A DNA stretch of 64,000 nucleotides from Sphingomonas sp. 3P27F8 (GCF_005502745.1 NZ_SCNL01000011.1:1-64000), one strand, 5' to 3'; counted from the first letter of the stretch, positions 35,314-45,600 are shown. Translations and numbers: made by a program. The notes: generated by a model not told the origin, from the sequence alone.

Positions 35314-36468
35314 TCAGCCGATCAGTGCGGTGATATCGACCGGCTGATCGCGCCGGCGCAGCTCCACCGTCACGCGCGGCTCCTCGCCCGTGCCTGCGCG
35401 GCCGATCGACTGGCCGGCGGCGATCGCCTGCCCCCGCTTCACCGCGATCGCGCCCAGCCCGGTGACGAGCGTGCTCCAGCCGGCGCCATGATCGATGATA
35501 ACGGTGCCGCCGTAAGCGCGAAACGGCCGCGCATAGATAACATGGCCGGCTGCGGGCGCAGCGAGCGTCGCGCCCGGCGCCACTGCCAGCGTCAGCCCGC
35601 GTGCGCGCACGCCATTGTCCGAAATCTCGCCAAGCCCGGTCACCAGACGGCCGATGACCGGCAACCGATAGGGCGGCGGCGCGCCAGCGGGCGCCGGATC
35701 GGTCGCCGGCGGCCCCGGCAGACGCGCGAGTTCGGCGCGCGTCTTGTTCTCATCGCCGATCGCCGCCATCCGATCGACCAGATCGCGTGCTTCCTCCCCC
35801 ATCGCGATCGCGCGATCGGATGCGGCGCGCGCGCCACGATCGAATTGGGCCGCCGCGCTGTCATGGCGGTCGCGCAGCGCGGCCAGCCGCCCACGTTCGG
35901 CTACCAGATTCGCCCTGCCTTCGCGCAATTCCCGCGCCGCCGCCGCCGCAGCCGCCTCGAGCCGGCGCGATTCGGCGAGCGAGGCGCGAAGATCGGCGGT
36001 GCGCGCATCGATCACCGGCAGCGTCGTTGCGAGCGCCGCGCGCAGATGCACCATGTCCGCAATCGATCCCGGCTGCGCGACCGCGACGATCGCCGGGCGT
36101 CCCGCCAACGAAGCAAGCCCGGCGAGCAGCCGCGCGACCGGCTCCTGCCGCTGAGCCAGTTCGTCGCGCTGCTGCTGCTGGAGGCGCGCAACGATCGCTA
36201 CCCGCGCCTGCGCCGCGGAGAAATCAGCCTCTGCGCGGCGGATGCGGGCGACGACGGCCTGCTCCTCCATCCGATAGCGCGCCGAAGCGTCACGCTCCGC
36301 CCCGGCCCGCCGATCGAGATCGGCGGCGTTGCCAGCGGCGACATCCGCGGCGGCACGCGCCTGTTTCAGACGTGCACGAGCGGCGGCAAGCGAATCCACC
36401 TCCGCCGGTGCCGGACCGGCGAGCAGCATTGCCGCCAGCGCGATCAGCATTGCCCCCCTGCCCCTCAT
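35314..36468 (-). CDS. EnvC-like murein hydrolase activator
   Basis: 384 residues from MRGRGAM, 4 nt after the rlmH stop. Signal peptide ends APAEVD. A long Ala/Arg coiled coil, then a C-terminal LytM/M23-like domain (VTGLGEISDNGVRARGLTLAV ... GHVIYARPFRAYGGTVIIDHG). The metal-binding HxGxD of active M23 enzymes is lost (NGVRARG), which is the mark of activators such as EnvC that switch on amidases at the division site. Next gene is the S41 peptidase. Confidence 0.87.
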   Translation of the reverse strand: MRGRGAMLIALAAMLLAGPAPAEVDSLAAARARLKQARAAADVAAGNAADLDRRAGAERDASARYRMEEQAVVARIRRAEADFSAAQARVAIVARLQQQQRDELAQRQEPVARLLAGLASLAGRPAIVAVAQPGSIADMVHLRAALATTLPVIDARTADLRASLAESRRLEAAAAAAARELREGRANLVAERGRLAALRDRHDSAAAQFDRGARAASDRAIAMGEEARDLVDRMAAIGDENKTRAELARLPGPPATDPAPAGAPPPYRLPVIGRLVTGLGEISDNGVRARGLTLAVAPGATLAAPAAGHVIYARPFRAYGGTVIIDHGAGWSTLVTGLGAIAVKRGQAIAAGQSIGRAGTGEEPRVTVELRRRDQPVDITALIG

Positions 36469-36472
36469 CGCC

Positions 36473-36922
36473 TCAACCTTCGCGGTGATAGGGGTGATTT
36501 GCAAGGATCGCGGTGGCGCGAAACAATTGTTCGGCCAGCATCGCGCGCGCCAGCATGTGCGGCCAGGTGGCGCGGCCGAACGAAAGGAGCAGATCGGCGT
36601 CCGCGCGCGCGGCTTCATCGAACCCGTCCGCGGCGCCGATCATGAAACGCGCCTCGCGCACACCATCATCGCGCCAGCGCCCGATCAGTGTCGCGAAGGC
36701 GAGCGACCCCATCACCTCGCCACGCTCGTCCAGCAACACGCGGCGCGTTTGCGGCGCCGCATCCGGTATGCGCCCGCCGCTGTCGGGCAGCTCGGTCACC
36801 TTCGTCGGCCACGCGATCCGCTTGAGATAGCGATCGACCAGCTCGGACTCGGGCGAGCGGCCGATCCGGCCGCGCGCGACGATATGCAGCAGCAGCTCAG
36901 GCGTTCCCGGGCGGCGGCGCAT
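36473..36922 (-). CDS. rlmH: 23S rRNA pseudouridine-1915 N3-methyltransferase
   Basis: 149 residues. SPOUT-fold signatures FMIGAADGF and ATWPHMLARAMLAEQLFRA, ending NHPYHRE. Methylates m3-Psi1915 in the mature 70S ribosome. The ATG used here overlaps rsfS by 26 bp; the conserved part begins only about 10 residues later, so the start is moderately certain. Confidence 0.93.
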   Translation of the reverse strand: MRRRPGTPELLLHIVARGRIGRSPESELVDRYLKRIAWPTKVTELPDSGGRIPDAAPQTRRVLLDERGEVMGSLAFATLIGRWRDDGVREARFMIGAADGFDEAARADADLLLSFGRATWPHMLARAMLAEQLFRATAILANHPYHREG

Positions 36923-37283
36923 CCCCGAACGACCACATGCGCTCCAGATTGTAGAAGGTGCGCACCTCCGGGCGGAACAGGTGGACGATCACGTCGCCCG
37001 CGTCGATCAGCACCCAGTCAGCGGTCGGCAATCCCTCGATCCGGGGCGACTGGCCGGTCTTGCCCTTGATCTTCTCGGCGAGCTTCGACGCCATCGACGC
37101 GACCTGACGGGTCGAGCGACCGGACGCGATGACCATATGATCGGCGATGGAGGATTTCCCGGCGAGCGGGATGGAGACCATATCGACCGCCTGATCGTCA
37201 TCAAGGCTGTCGAGCACGAGCTTATGGAGCACCGCAACACTGTCTGCGTCGGGCGATCGATAGGCGTTGGCGGATGCGGGCAA
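36897..37283 (-). CDS. rsfS: Ribosomal silencing factor, TTG start
   Basis: 128 residues. The core DLVLDSLDDDQA-type region, GKSSIADHMVIASGRSTRQV and DWVLIDAGDVIVHLF are typical. The frame is open for 45 codons upstream, but the family start is at residue NLPAS. AGGAG is placed 5 nt before a TTG at 37283, 2 nt after the nadD stop, so TTG initiation is the best reading. It blocks subunit joining in starved cells. Confidence 0.9.
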   Translation of the reverse strand: MPASANAYRSPDADSVAVLHKLVLDSLDDDQAVDMVSIPLAGKSSIADHMVIASGRSTRQVASMASKLAEKIKGKTGQSPRIEGLPTADWVLIDAGDVIVHLFRPEVRTFYNLERMWSFGDAPPPGNA

Positions 37284-37285
37284 GT

Positions 37286-37912
37286 TTACTCCTGGGCAAA
37301 AGGTTTGGCGCGGGCGTCTGCGAATCGACGATGCCAGGACGGGTCGGCAGCACGAAGCTGCGTCGCGGAAGTCGGGTCGGGACGGAAACGCAACAGCACC
37401 AGGGCCGGTACACTCCACTCGCTCCAGTTCCTCGCCTGGCTCACGGGCCTCTGGAAGCGCCGTAGCCAGCCCATCGCGGGAGCCGCATGGGCAGGGCCAT
37501 CATACCCCGGCCGCGCGATTACCGCAATCGGAACCGTGCGCGCGATCCGCCGCCAGTCGCGCCAGCGGTGGAACTGGGCGAGATTGTCGGCCCCCATAAC
37601 CCAGATGAAGCGCCGTTGCGGATAGCGCCGCACCAGCGCCGCGAGCGTATCGACGGTGTAGCGAGTGCCCAGCCGAGCCTCGATATCGGTCGGCCTGACC
37701 GGCGCGTGGCGCGCCATTTTGCGGGCGGAGGCGAGGCGTGCCGCGAGCGGCGCCATCCCCTCCGCCGGCTTCAGCGGATTGCCTGGCGAAACCAGCCACC
37801 ACATCTCGTCCAGCCCCAGCGCTCGGATCGCCGCGAGGCTGATGCCGCGATGACCCTTGTGTGCCGGGTTGAACGACCCGCCGAGAAGACCGGTGCGGAT
37901 CAAACGCCGCAC
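37286..37912 (-). CDS. nadD: Nicotinate-nucleotide adenylyltransferase
   Basis: 208 residues. GGSFNPAHKGH nucleotide-binding motif and the C-terminal TSATQLR. Catalyses the NaMN to NaAD step of NAD synthesis. Followed immediately by rsfS and rlmH, the usual order. Confidence 0.94.
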   Translation of the reverse strand: MRRLIRTGLLGGSFNPAHKGHRGISLAAIRALGLDEMWWLVSPGNPLKPAEGMAPLAARLASARKMARHAPVRPTDIEARLGTRYTVDTLAALVRRYPQRRFIWVMGADNLAQFHRWRDWRRIARTVPIAVIARPGYDGPAHAAPAMGWLRRFQRPVSQARNWSEWSVPALVLLRFRPDPTSATQLRAADPSWHRRFADARAKPFAQE

Positions 37913-37934
37913 CGCAGCCGGTCAACCCGCATCC

Positions 37935-38669
37935 TCAGAGCGGCTCGCCGACGATCGGCGGCGCGGGCGGCGGATCACCGGCCAGCACGCGATAGCTCAG
38001 TCCCGCCAGCACCGCGCCGGCGATCGGCGCGACCCAGAACAGCCAGAGCTGCTGCAACGCCAGCCCGCCGACGAACAGGGCGGGGCCGGTGCTGCGCGCA
38101 GGATTGACCGACGTGTTCGTCACCGGAATGCTGATGAGGTGGATCAGCGTGAGCCCCAGGCCGATCGCGATCGGCGCGAAGCCGGATGGTGCGCGCGTAT
38201 CCGTCGCGCCCATGATGATCGTGAGGAAGCCGAACGTCATCACCACTTCCATGATGAGGCCGGAGTGGAGGCCATAGCCGCCGGGCGATTGATCGCCATA
38301 GCCGTTCACCGCAAGCCCGTTGGGCGCCAGCGTATAGCCGGCCTTGCCGCTGGCGATGCACCACAGCAGCGCCGCCGCCACGATCGCGCCGACAAGCTGC
38401 GCGATGATATAGGGAAGGATATCACGCGCCGGAAAACGCTTGCCGACCCATAACCCGACCGTAACCGCGGGATTGAGGTGACAACCGGAGATATGCCCGA
38501 TCGAATAAGCCATCGTCAGAACGGTAAGCCCGAACGCGAGTGATACGCCTGCCAGCCCGATGCCGACGGCAGGGAACGCGGCGGCGAGCACAGCGCTGCC
38601 GCAGCCCCCGAACACCAGCCAGAAGGTTCCGAATGTTTCGGCAACGCAACGCTTGTGTAGTGGCACCAT
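37935..38669 (-). CDS. aqpZ: Aquaporin Z-like water channel
   Basis: 244 residues, six membrane helices with both NPA loops: HLNPAVTVG and [11 protein letters not shown]. The aromatic/Arg selectivity-filter Arg is in NPARS. It is placed between proA and nadD, which are often adjacent in alphaproteobacteria, so this is a local insertion. Confidence 0.93.
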   Translation of the reverse strand: MVPLHKRCVAETFGTFWLVFGGCGSAVLAAAFPAVGIGLAGVSLAFGLTVLTMAYSIGHISGCHLNPAVTVGLWVGKRFPARDILPYIIAQLVGAIVAAALLWCIASGKAGYTLAPNGLAVNGYGDQSPGGYGLHSGLIMEVVMTFGFLTIIMGATDTRAPSGFAPIAIGLGLTLIHLISIPVTNTSVNPARSTGPALFVGGLALQQLWLFWVAPIAGAVLAGLSYRVLAGDPPPAPPIVGEPL

Positions 38670-38775
38670 ATCCCGTCCCCTTCTGGCGATAGCAAGTCCC
38701 GCGTTCTTTTATGGCTCGTATCGCATGATAGTGCCGGAACGGCCCTGCTGACAAGCGCGCTATCTACGCCGGGGC

Positions 38776-40038
38776 TTATCCCCGCACCTGTCCGTTGCCA
38801 AAGCCGATCCATTTGTAGGTGGTAAGCCCCTCCAGCGCGACGGGACCGCGCGCGTGCAGTCGCCCGGTGGCGATGCCGATCTCCGCGCCCAAGCCGAACT
38901 CGCCACCATCCGCGAATTGCGTGGAAGCGTTCCACAGCACGATCGCCGAATCGACCTCATTCAGAAAGCGGCGGCCGACGCTTTCGTCGGTCGCGACTAT
39001 CGCATCGGTGTGATGCGATCCGTGCCGGGCGATATGCGCGAGCGCGCCATCGAGCCCATCGACCACCGCGACCGAGGCGATCGCATCGAGATATTCGGTA
39101 TCCCAATCCTCGTCGTGCGCCGCCACGACGCCCGGCGCGATCGCTACCGCGCGAGCATCGCCGCGCACCTCGCAGCCCGTCGCCACCAGCGCCGCAATCA
39201 GTGCCGCCGAGCCAGGGTAACTCGCATCGATCAGGAGCGTTTCCATCGCGCCGCACACCCCGGTGCGCCGCATCTTCGCGTCCAGCACGATCCGCTCGGC
39301 CATCGCGGGATCGGCCGAGGCATGGACGAATACGTGATTGATACCGTCAAGATGCGCGAGCACCGGCACGCGAGCTTCGGCCTGCACGCGCGCGACGAGG
39401 CTCTTCCCCCCGCGCGGCACGATCAGATCGATCAGCCCGTCCGCCGCCAGCATCGCGCCGACCAGCGCGCGATCGGTTGTCTCGATGCGCTGGACGGCAC
39501 CGGTCGGCACGCCAGCCGCCGCAAGGCCCGCCAGGAAAGCACGGTGGATCGCCGCGTTACTCTCCACCGCTTCCGATCCGCCACGCAGCAGCACCGCATT
39601 CCCTGACATCACGCACAGCGCCGCCGCGTCCGCCGTCACGTTCGGACGGCTTTCGTAGATGATACCGATCACACCGATCGGCACGCGGATCCGGCGCAGC
39701 ACGAGACCATTGGGACGCACCGTTTCGTCGATCGCCGCGCCGACCGGATCAGCCAGCGTGGCCACCGTCGCGACACCATCAGCCATCGCGGATATGCGCG
39801 CTTCATCCAGCCGCAACCGATCGAGCAACGCGGCCGTCAATCCGTTGGCAGCGCCACGTTCGATGTCGATCGCGTTTGCCGCGAGAATATCCGAGGCGGC
39901 ATCCCGCAAGGCACCGGCAGCCGCACGAAGTCCGGCACGGCGAGCGTCCGTATCAAGCTGGGCGAGGATGGCCGACGCTGCACGCGCCTCGGTAGCCATC
40001 GTGGCGATCAACGTGGCGGGCGAAGAACTGTCCTGCAT
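38776..40038 (-). CDS. proA: Glutamate-5-semialdehyde dehydrogenase
   Basis: 420 residues from MQDSSS (an in-frame GTG lies six codons upstream, and neither has a clear SD). NADP-dependent reduction of glutamyl-5-phosphate in proline synthesis. Catalytic Cys in RTGVCGAMETLL, PRGGKSLV and the C-terminal GPVALEGLTTYKW are all present. proB is not in the window. Confidence 0.95.
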   Translation of the reverse strand: MQDSSSPATLIATMATEARAASAILAQLDTDARRAGLRAAAGALRDAASDILAANAIDIERGAANGLTAALLDRLRLDEARISAMADGVATVATLADPVGAAIDETVRPNGLVLRRIRVPIGVIGIIYESRPNVTADAAALCVMSGNAVLLRGGSEAVESNAAIHRAFLAGLAAAGVPTGAVQRIETTDRALVGAMLAADGLIDLIVPRGGKSLVARVQAEARVPVLAHLDGINHVFVHASADPAMAERIVLDAKMRRTGVCGAMETLLIDASYPGSAALIAALVATGCEVRGDARAVAIAPGVVAAHDEDWDTEYLDAIASVAVVDGLDGALAHIARHGSHHTDAIVATDESVGRRFLNEVDSAIVLWNASTQFADGGEFGLGAEIGIATGRLHARGPVALEGLTTYKWIGFGNGQVRG

Positions 40039-40076
40039 GGCAGGCACGCCTAACACGCGGAAACACCGCTGCCGAG

Positions 40077-40355
40077 TCAGTTCGGTTTTTCGCCGGCTTC
40101 CGCCTGCCCCACGCTATTGTTTCCCGAACAGTCCCCAGCACGCCCCACGGCGGGTGGCCGCGCCCTGCCCATCGTCCAGTTGCCCTGCATGCGAACCTGC
40201 GGGTTGGGTGCGCACCAGATTTCTCCGGTGTCGTTGATGGCGGTGACCCAGATGAGGTTATGCTCCTGCCCGTAATCGATGACTGCGATGGCAAAACCAG
40301 CGCCCTTATCGATCACATGCAGCGGGATCGGCGGATCGAGTTGCTGGAACGTCAT
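40077..40355 (-). CDS. Small conserved hypothetical protein
   Basis: 92 residues. Motif-like stretches LDPPIPLHVIDKGAGFAIAVIDYG and IWCAPNPQVRMQGNWTMGR look like a known small family with many proteobacterial members, for which I know no function. No membrane segment or signal. It is divergent from msrB and 38 bp upstream of the proA start. Confidence 0.72.
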   Translation of the reverse strand: MTFQQLDPPIPLHVIDKGAGFAIAVIDYGQEHNLIWVTAINDTGEIWCAPNPQVRMQGNWTMGRARPPAVGRAGDCSGNNSVGQAEAGEKPN

Positions 40356-40491
40356 GGCGCTGAAACCCTTCCGCGCGACACTCCGTTCCGGTCAATCGCC
40401 CTATCCTCGATCAAGCGCCGCGCGGCGGGGCGATGAAATCGTCCGCAACAAGCGTTATATCCTATCTGCCGGGAACAGTGGAGATGCCCCA

Positions 40492-40989
40492 ATGATGACG
40501 CCCGATCGACGTGAGGCGATGTTCGGTCTGTTTGCCATTGGCGCCATGGGCTCGATCGTCGCGGCGTGTCGCGCGACGTCGGCCGATGCCGCGCCGGAAC
40601 GGTTCGAGGTGAATCTCACCGACGCGCAGTGGAAAGCGCGCCTCTCCCCGGCCGCCTATCAGGTGCTTCGGCGGGAAGGCACCGAGCGACCCTTCACCAG
40701 TCCGCTCAATAACGAGCATCGCCCGGGCCAATTCCTGTGCGCCGGCTGCGCGCTGCCCGCTTTCGACGCGCGGACGAAATTTGACAGCGGCACGGGGTGG
40801 CCAAGCTTCTGGGCGCCGATCGCAAATGCGGTGCGGACGCGCAACGATACCACGCTTGGCATGAGCCGGACCGAAGTTCATTGCCGGCGCTGTGGCGGGC
40901 ATCTCGGCCACGTGTTCGACGACGGTCCGAAACCGACCGGCAAGCGCTATTGCATGAACGGCGTCGCACTCACCTTCCGCCCCGCTTGA
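40492..40989 (+). CDS. msrB: Peptide-methionine (R)-S-oxide reductase, exported
   Basis: 165 residues from MMTPDRR; GGAG lies 8 nt upstream. Zinc Cys pairs CAGC and [16 protein letters not shown], and the catalytic Cys in RYCMNGVAL. The first 35 residues are unusual: twin Arg in DRREAMF, a hydrophobic stretch and a possible lipobox VAAC. So this is a periplasmic or lipid-anchored MsrB, perhaps Tat-exported. Confidence 0.92.
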   Translation: MMTPDRREAMFGLFAIGAMGSIVAACRATSADAAPERFEVNLTDAQWKARLSPAAYQVLRREGTERPFTSPLNNEHRPGQFLCAGCALPAFDARTKFDSGTGWPSFWAPIANAVRTRNDTTLGMSRTEVHCRRCGGHLGHVFDDGPKPTGKRYCMNGVALTFRPA

Positions 40990-41027
40990 GGTTGCCGATC
41001 GGCGCTCGCCCCCGTAAAGGCCGCCGC

Positions 41028-41978
41028 ATGTCCGAAAAGCCCGTGCTCGACCTGGTGATCGCTGCCCCGCGTGGTTTCTGCGCCGGGGTGGACCGCGCGA
41101 TCCGCATCGTGGAACTGGCGATCGAGAAGCACGGCGCGCCGGTCTACGTCCGGCATGAGATCGTCCATAACAAGTTCGTCGTCGACAGCCTGAAGCAGCG
41201 CGGCGCGGTCTTCGTCGAGGAGCTGACCGAGGTGCCGGACGGCGCACCCGTGGTCTTTTCCGCGCATGGCGTGCCGAAATCGGTGCCCGCCAATGCCGAG
41301 GCGCGCGGCCTGGCATATCTGGACGCCACCTGCCCGCTGGTGAGCAAGGTGCATCGTCAGGCCGAGCGGCTGGTGGAGGCCGGGCGGCACATCGTCTTCG
41401 TGGGGCACGCCGGCCATCCCGAGGTAATCGGCACGTTCGGCCAGGTGCCCGAGGGGGCGATGACGCTGGTGGAGGACGTCAAGGACGCCGAGGCGCTGTC
41501 TCCCGCCGATCCCGATAACCTGGCGTTCCTTACCCAGACGACGCTCTCGGTGGACGATACGGCGGAGATCGTCAGCACGCTCCAGCGTCGTTTCCCGTCG
41601 ATACAAGGGCCGCGCGGCGAGGATATCTGCTACGCCACCTCCAACCGGCAGGCCGCCGTGAAGGCGATCGCCGCAAAATGCGATGCGATGCTGGTGATCG
41701 GCGCGCCAAATTCGTCCAATTCGATGCGGCTCGTGGAAGTGGCGCAGCGCGAAGGTGTGCGCGCCGCGCTGATCCAGCGCGCCGCCGATCTCGACTGGGC
41801 GTTTCTGGATGGCATCCGGACGCTCGGGCTGACCGCCGGCGCCTCGGCACCCGAGCTTCTCGTGCGCGAACTGGTCGATCTTCTCGCCACCCGTTTCACC
41901 GTCAACGAAAGTGAGGTGGAAACGACGCAGGAATCGATCTCGTTCAAGCTGCCGCGCGGGCTGGAAACGGCGGCCTGA
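41028..41978 (+). CDS. ispH: 4-hydroxy-3-methylbut-2-enyl diphosphate reductase
   Basis: 316 residues from MSEKPV with AAAGG upstream. Last step of the MEP isoprenoid pathway. The three Fe-S Cys are in PRGFCAGV (Cys18), DATCPLV and EDICYAT; the conserved [10 protein letters not shown] follows. Neighbours thrB and rnhA give a common alphaproteobacterial order. Confidence 0.96.
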   Translation: MSEKPVLDLVIAAPRGFCAGVDRAIRIVELAIEKHGAPVYVRHEIVHNKFVVDSLKQRGAVFVEELTEVPDGAPVVFSAHGVPKSVPANAEARGLAYLDATCPLVSKVHRQAERLVEAGRHIVFVGHAGHPEVIGTFGQVPEGAMTLVEDVKDAEALSPADPDNLAFLTQTTLSVDDTAEIVSTLQRRFPSIQGPRGEDICYATSNRQAAVKAIAAKCDAMLVIGAPNSSNSMRLVEVAQREGVRAALIQRAADLDWAFLDGIRTLGLTAGASAPELLVRELVDLLATRFTVNESEVETTQESISFKLPRGLETAA

Positions 41979-42068
41979 GGCTGGCATTGCCGCGCTGCAG
42001 GCGTTGCGAACGAGGGGGAAGAATGACGCGCGTTTTCCACAACGGTCAGCAACGGCGCGCGCGCTGAT

Positions 42069-43028
42069 ATGGCGGTGTACACCCAGGTATCCGCCGAAGC
42101 GCTGACCGAGTTCCTCAAGCGCTATGACGTAGGCGAACTGGTTTCGGCCAAGGGGATCGCCGAGGGCGTGGAAAATTCCAATTTCCTCGTCGAAACGACC
42201 CGCGACCGATTCATCCTGACACTCTACGAAAAGCGCGTCGCGGCACACGATCTGCCGTTCTTCATCGCACTGCTCGATCACCTCGACGCCAAGGGCCTGC
42301 CCGTGCCGCCCGCGATCAAGGATCGCGCGGGGGTCGAGATCCAGGAACTGGCGGGGCGCCCGGCTTGCCTGATCCGCTTCATGCCCGGTGTCTCGCTTTC
42401 TCATCCCACCCCCGCGCAGGCGCTCGCTGCTGGCAACGCAATGGGCGAGATGCACCGTGCGGTGGCGGACTTCCCGCAAACACGGGAGAATTCGATGGGG
42501 GTGGATAGCTGGCGGCCGCTCTTCGAGCGTTGCGGGCGAAGCCTGGATCAGATCGCGCCCGGCATGCACGACGATCTCGCCGCTGCGCTGGACAAGGTGG
42601 AAGCGAGATGGCCGCGCGACGGGTTCGATCGGATCGCGATTCACGCCGATCTGTTCCCCGATAACGTGCTGATGCTGGGCGATACCGTTACCAGCCTGAT
42701 CGACTTCTATTTCGCCTGCACCGACATTCGTGCCTACGATCTTGCCGTGATGCACAGCGCCTGGTGCTTCGATGCGCACGGCCGGAATTACGACGACAAG
42801 GTGGGCGATGCGCTGATCGCGGGTTACGGGCGGCACTTTCCGCTGAGCGACGTGGAACGCGCGCAGTTTCCGACGCTCGCGTCGGGCGCATGTGTCCGCT
42901 TCGCACTGTCACGCGCGTGGGACTGGCTGAACACCCCGCCCGACGCGCTGGTGATGCGCAAGGATCCGCTCGCTTACATGCGCCGCCTGCACCATTATGA
43001 TCCCGCGCTGGCGGCACGCGTCGGATGA
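42069..43028 (+). CDS. thrB: Homoserine kinase, ThrB type II (aminoglycoside-kinase fold)
   Basis: 319 residues. [22 protein letters not shown] at the N-lobe and catalytic loop [11 protein letters not shown] with metal-binding Asp in IDFYFACTD. Phosphorylates homoserine for threonine synthesis. Overlaps rnhA by four bases. Confidence 0.94.
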   Translation: MAVYTQVSAEALTEFLKRYDVGELVSAKGIAEGVENSNFLVETTRDRFILTLYEKRVAAHDLPFFIALLDHLDAKGLPVPPAIKDRAGVEIQELAGRPACLIRFMPGVSLSHPTPAQALAAGNAMGEMHRAVADFPQTRENSMGVDSWRPLFERCGRSLDQIAPGMHDDLAAALDKVEARWPRDGFDRIAIHADLFPDNVLMLGDTVTSLIDFYFACTDIRAYDLAVMHSAWCFDAHGRNYDDKVGDALIAGYGRHFPLSDVERAQFPTLASGACVRFALSRAWDWLNTPPDALVMRKDPLAYMRRLHHYDPALAARVG

Positions 43029-43480
43029 ACGAGATGCCGCAGGTCGAGGCGTTCACCGATGGCGCATGCAAGGGCAATCCCGGCCCCGGCGGATGGGGCG
43101 TTGTGCTGCGCATGGGGCCGCGGGAGAAGGAATTGTCGGGCGGCGATCCGGCCACCACCAACAATCGGATGGAACTGACCGCCGCGATCGAGGCGCTCAA
43201 CGCGCTCACCAAGCCCTGCCATGTCCGCCTCTTCACCGACAGCCGGTACGTCATGGACGGTCTGACCAAATGGATTCACGGCTGGCAGCGCAACGGCTGG
43301 CGCACCGCAGACAAGAAGCCGGTCAAGAATGCCGAACTGTGGCAGGCTCTGCTTGCCGCCGCCAAACGCCACCGGATCGACTGGGAATGGGTCAAGGGTC
43401 ACGCCGGCCATCCCGAAAACGAGCGCGCCGACAAGCTTGCCAGTGATGCGGCGATCGCGGCGGGACGGGGCAGCCGCTAG
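43025..43480 (+). CDS. rnhA: Ribonuclease HI
   Basis: 151 residues. Catalytic DEDD set: Asp in [15 protein letters not shown], Glu in NNRMELTAA, Asp in FTDSRYV and Asp in NERADKLA. Degrades RNA of RNA:DNA hybrids. ATGA overlap with thrB. The 105 bp after it hold no gene. Confidence 0.96.
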   Translation: MNEMPQVEAFTDGACKGNPGPGGWGVVLRMGPREKELSGGDPATTNNRMELTAAIEALNALTKPCHVRLFTDSRYVMDGLTKWIHGWQRNGWRTADKKPVKNAELWQALLAAAKRHRIDWEWVKGHAGHPENERADKLASDAAIAAGRGSR

Positions 43481-43585
43481 AGCTTACCCATCCGTCACGC
43501 GACTATTCCTCTTCGTCCGTGATGCCAGGCGCGTCGTGGCTGATCGTGCGCCTGTGCCCTGTTTACACCCGTCACAGTCCAATGA

Positions 43586-44671
43586 TCAGGCAAATCTATT
43601 CATGAACCGCGCGGGCGAATAGCGGGAGATGTCGATCCCCGCAGGCGGCGCGTCTCCCAGCAACAGCGCCGCGCCGATCTCCGCAGCGGCGGGCGCGGTC
43701 TGGATACCGAAACCGCCCTGCCCCGCGAACCAGAAGAAGCCGGGTGCATCGCTAGCGGCCCCATAGAGCGGCAACCGGTCAGGCGCGAAACTGCGCAGAC
43801 CCGCCCATTTGCGCTCGACCTGAACGACGCGCCAGTCGACCGCCTGCTCCAGCCGGTCGATTGCGATCGCCACGTCCAGTTCCTCCGGCTGGACGTCGCT
43901 GGCCGGGACCGGCGTTTCATCGTGCGGGGACAGCCATAGCCGACCGCCCGCCTCCGGCTTGAAATAGAAGTCGCCACCTAGATGCGCGACATGCGGCAGG
44001 CGCATCGGCACCGGCGGATCGGTGAGAAGCTGCACGAGGGTGCGGCGATAGGGCTGGATGCCGAGCGGCGCGACGCCGGCGATCCGCGCGACATCATCCG
44101 CCCACGCCCCCGCCGCGTTCACCAACACATCGGCTTCAAAGGCGCCGCCGGCGGTTGAGATCTTCCACCGGCCCCCCTCACGGGTGGCGGCATGCAAGGC
44201 GCTGTTCAGCGCAAGTATCGTTCCCGCCTTCCGCGCGCGCGCCAGCATGTCGGCGTGCAGCCCGGCCACGTCGATATAGGCGCAGGTCGGCTCCAGCACG
44301 CCGATCGTCCAGCCCTTCCGAAGGCCCGGAATATGCGCCGCCGGATCGACCCTTACGAGTTCGACACCGGAATTATCGAAGTCTGCGATAAAGGCATCCG
44401 CGCTGGCCGCGTCCCGCGCCTGTCCGATATGCAGCGAGCCGAGCGGCTCCAGAAATCCTCCCGCCGCGAGCGCGGCACCGGACAGCGTCGTCAGCGGCTG
44501 GATGCCGGGGCCGCCATAGGTTTCCGACCAGAAGGCAGCCGATCGCCCGGTGGCATGATAGCCCGCCACCGCTTCCGCCTCCAGAATCAGAACCCGCGCG
44601 CGATCCCCGATCGCCGCGGCAAGGGAGGCACCGGCGATCCCGGCCCCGACGATCGCGATATCGTATTTCAT
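43586..44671 (-). CDS. FAD-dependent oxidoreductase, DAO family
   Basis: 361 residues. N-terminal FAD Rossmann IVGAGIAGASLA with acidic LEAE, and a second GWFAGQGGFGIQTAP-like C-terminal FAD segment (FWFAGQGGFGIQT). Resembles the glycine/sarcosine/D-amino-acid oxidase group. Substrate not evident. Stop/start overlap with the downstream part of the unit shared with the alpha/beta hydrolase. Confidence 0.88.
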   Translation of the reverse strand: MKYDIAIVGAGIAGASLAAAIGDRARVLILEAEAVAGYHATGRSAAFWSETYGGPGIQPLTTLSGAALAAGGFLEPLGSLHIGQARDAASADAFIADFDNSGVELVRVDPAAHIPGLRKGWTIGVLEPTCAYIDVAGLHADMLARARKAGTILALNSALHAATREGGRWKISTAGGAFEADVLVNAAGAWADDVARIAGVAPLGIQPYRRTLVQLLTDPPVPMRLPHVAHLGGDFYFKPEAGGRLWLSPHDETPVPASDVQPEELDVAIAIDRLEQAVDWRVVQVERKWAGLRSFAPDRLPLYGAASDAPGFFWFAGQGGFGIQTAPAAAEIGAALLLGDAPPAGIDISRYSPARFMNRFA

Positions 44672-45600
44672 TGCGCGTGCGAATCGAGGAAACGGTCAAT
44701 CGCCGCAAGCGCCCGATCGCGGATCGGATCGGCCTCGCGCAGGATCTCGTGCGCGGATTCGGCGCCGAAGCGCATCACCTCGGCAACCGGCAGTTTCGTG
44801 GCGATACGCAACGCGGCGCGCGCATCGACCAGCGCATCGGCCTCAGCGACCAGCACCATCGTCGGCGTGGTCATGCGCGGGAGGCGCGGATCGGCCTCCA
44901 GCGCGCGCGTGCCCGCAAAGGCCTCGGCCAGCCATGCCCAGCTCGGCGGGCCAAGCTGAATCTCGGGCTTCTGCGCATACCAGAACGCCTCGTCGTCATA
45001 ACGGGAGGGATCGTGGGTCAACAGTTTCTGCCGGTCGAGCCGCGCGCCGGGCCGCTCATGCCCCTTCCACGCCGCGCGCGCCGGGTTCCCGAGCCGACAC
45101 ATCAGCCGCGCCACCTTTTCGCCAAGCCACGGCCCGACCGGCGCGCTCAGCCCAAGCATCGGCGCGACCAGCACCGCTGCCGCCGGGCTCACCGCCCGCT
45201 CCACCAGCGCGCGAAGCACGAGATAGCCGCCCATCGAATGGCCCATGATGACACGCGGGCCGGGCACATTCCAATCTCGCCAGACGGCGGCAAGATCAGC
45301 GATCCACGGCGCGAAATCGGTCGCATGGCCGACGCGCGGATCGGGCGAAAGCCTTCCGGAGCCACCCTGCCCGCGCCAGTCGAACGACGCGACCGTCCAG
45401 CCTGCCTGGTGCCAGTGCGCGAAGGTTTCCAGATACTTCTCGAACACATCGCCGCGCCCGCCCTGAAACAGGATCGCACCGCGCGGGGCGCCATCCGCCG
45501 GCCAGTCGAACCGGCGGATCAGCCACCCATCGCCGGCAGCCCATTGCGTAATCGAGGCGCCGGCCGGAATCTCGCGGCGGATGGGCGATGCGATGGTCAT
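44668..45600 (-). CDS. Alpha/beta hydrolase, lysophospholipase-like
   Basis: 310 residues. Nucleophile elbow GHSMGG, catalytic His in SAHEIL and an oxyanion region FQGGRGD. PldB/monoglyceride-lipase-like. First gene of a two-gene unit with the FAD oxidoreductase (ATGA overlap), and divergent from the tad/cpa locus by 48 bp. Confidence 0.88.
   Translation of the reverse strand: MTIASPIRREIPAGASITQWAAGDGWLIRRFDWPADGAPRGAILFQGGRGDVFEKYLETFAHWHQAGWTVASFDWRGQGGSGRLSPDPRVGHATDFAPWIADLAAVWRDWNVPGPRVIMGHSMGGYLVLRALVERAVSPAAAVLVAPMLGLSAPVGPWLGEKVARLMCRLGNPARAAWKGHERPGARLDRQKLLTHDPSRYDDEAFWYAQKPEIQLGPPSWAWLAEAFAGTRALEADPRLPRMTTPTMVLVAEADALVDARAALRIATKLPVAEVMRFGAESAHEILREADPIRDRALAAIDRFLDSHAQ

Noticed and set aside
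35308..36645. Plus-strand open frame of 445 codons
   Set aside because: Antisense to the EnvC-like gene; no motif.
40947..42836. Minus-strand open frame of 629 codons
   Set aside because: Antisense to ispH and thrB, both well supported.
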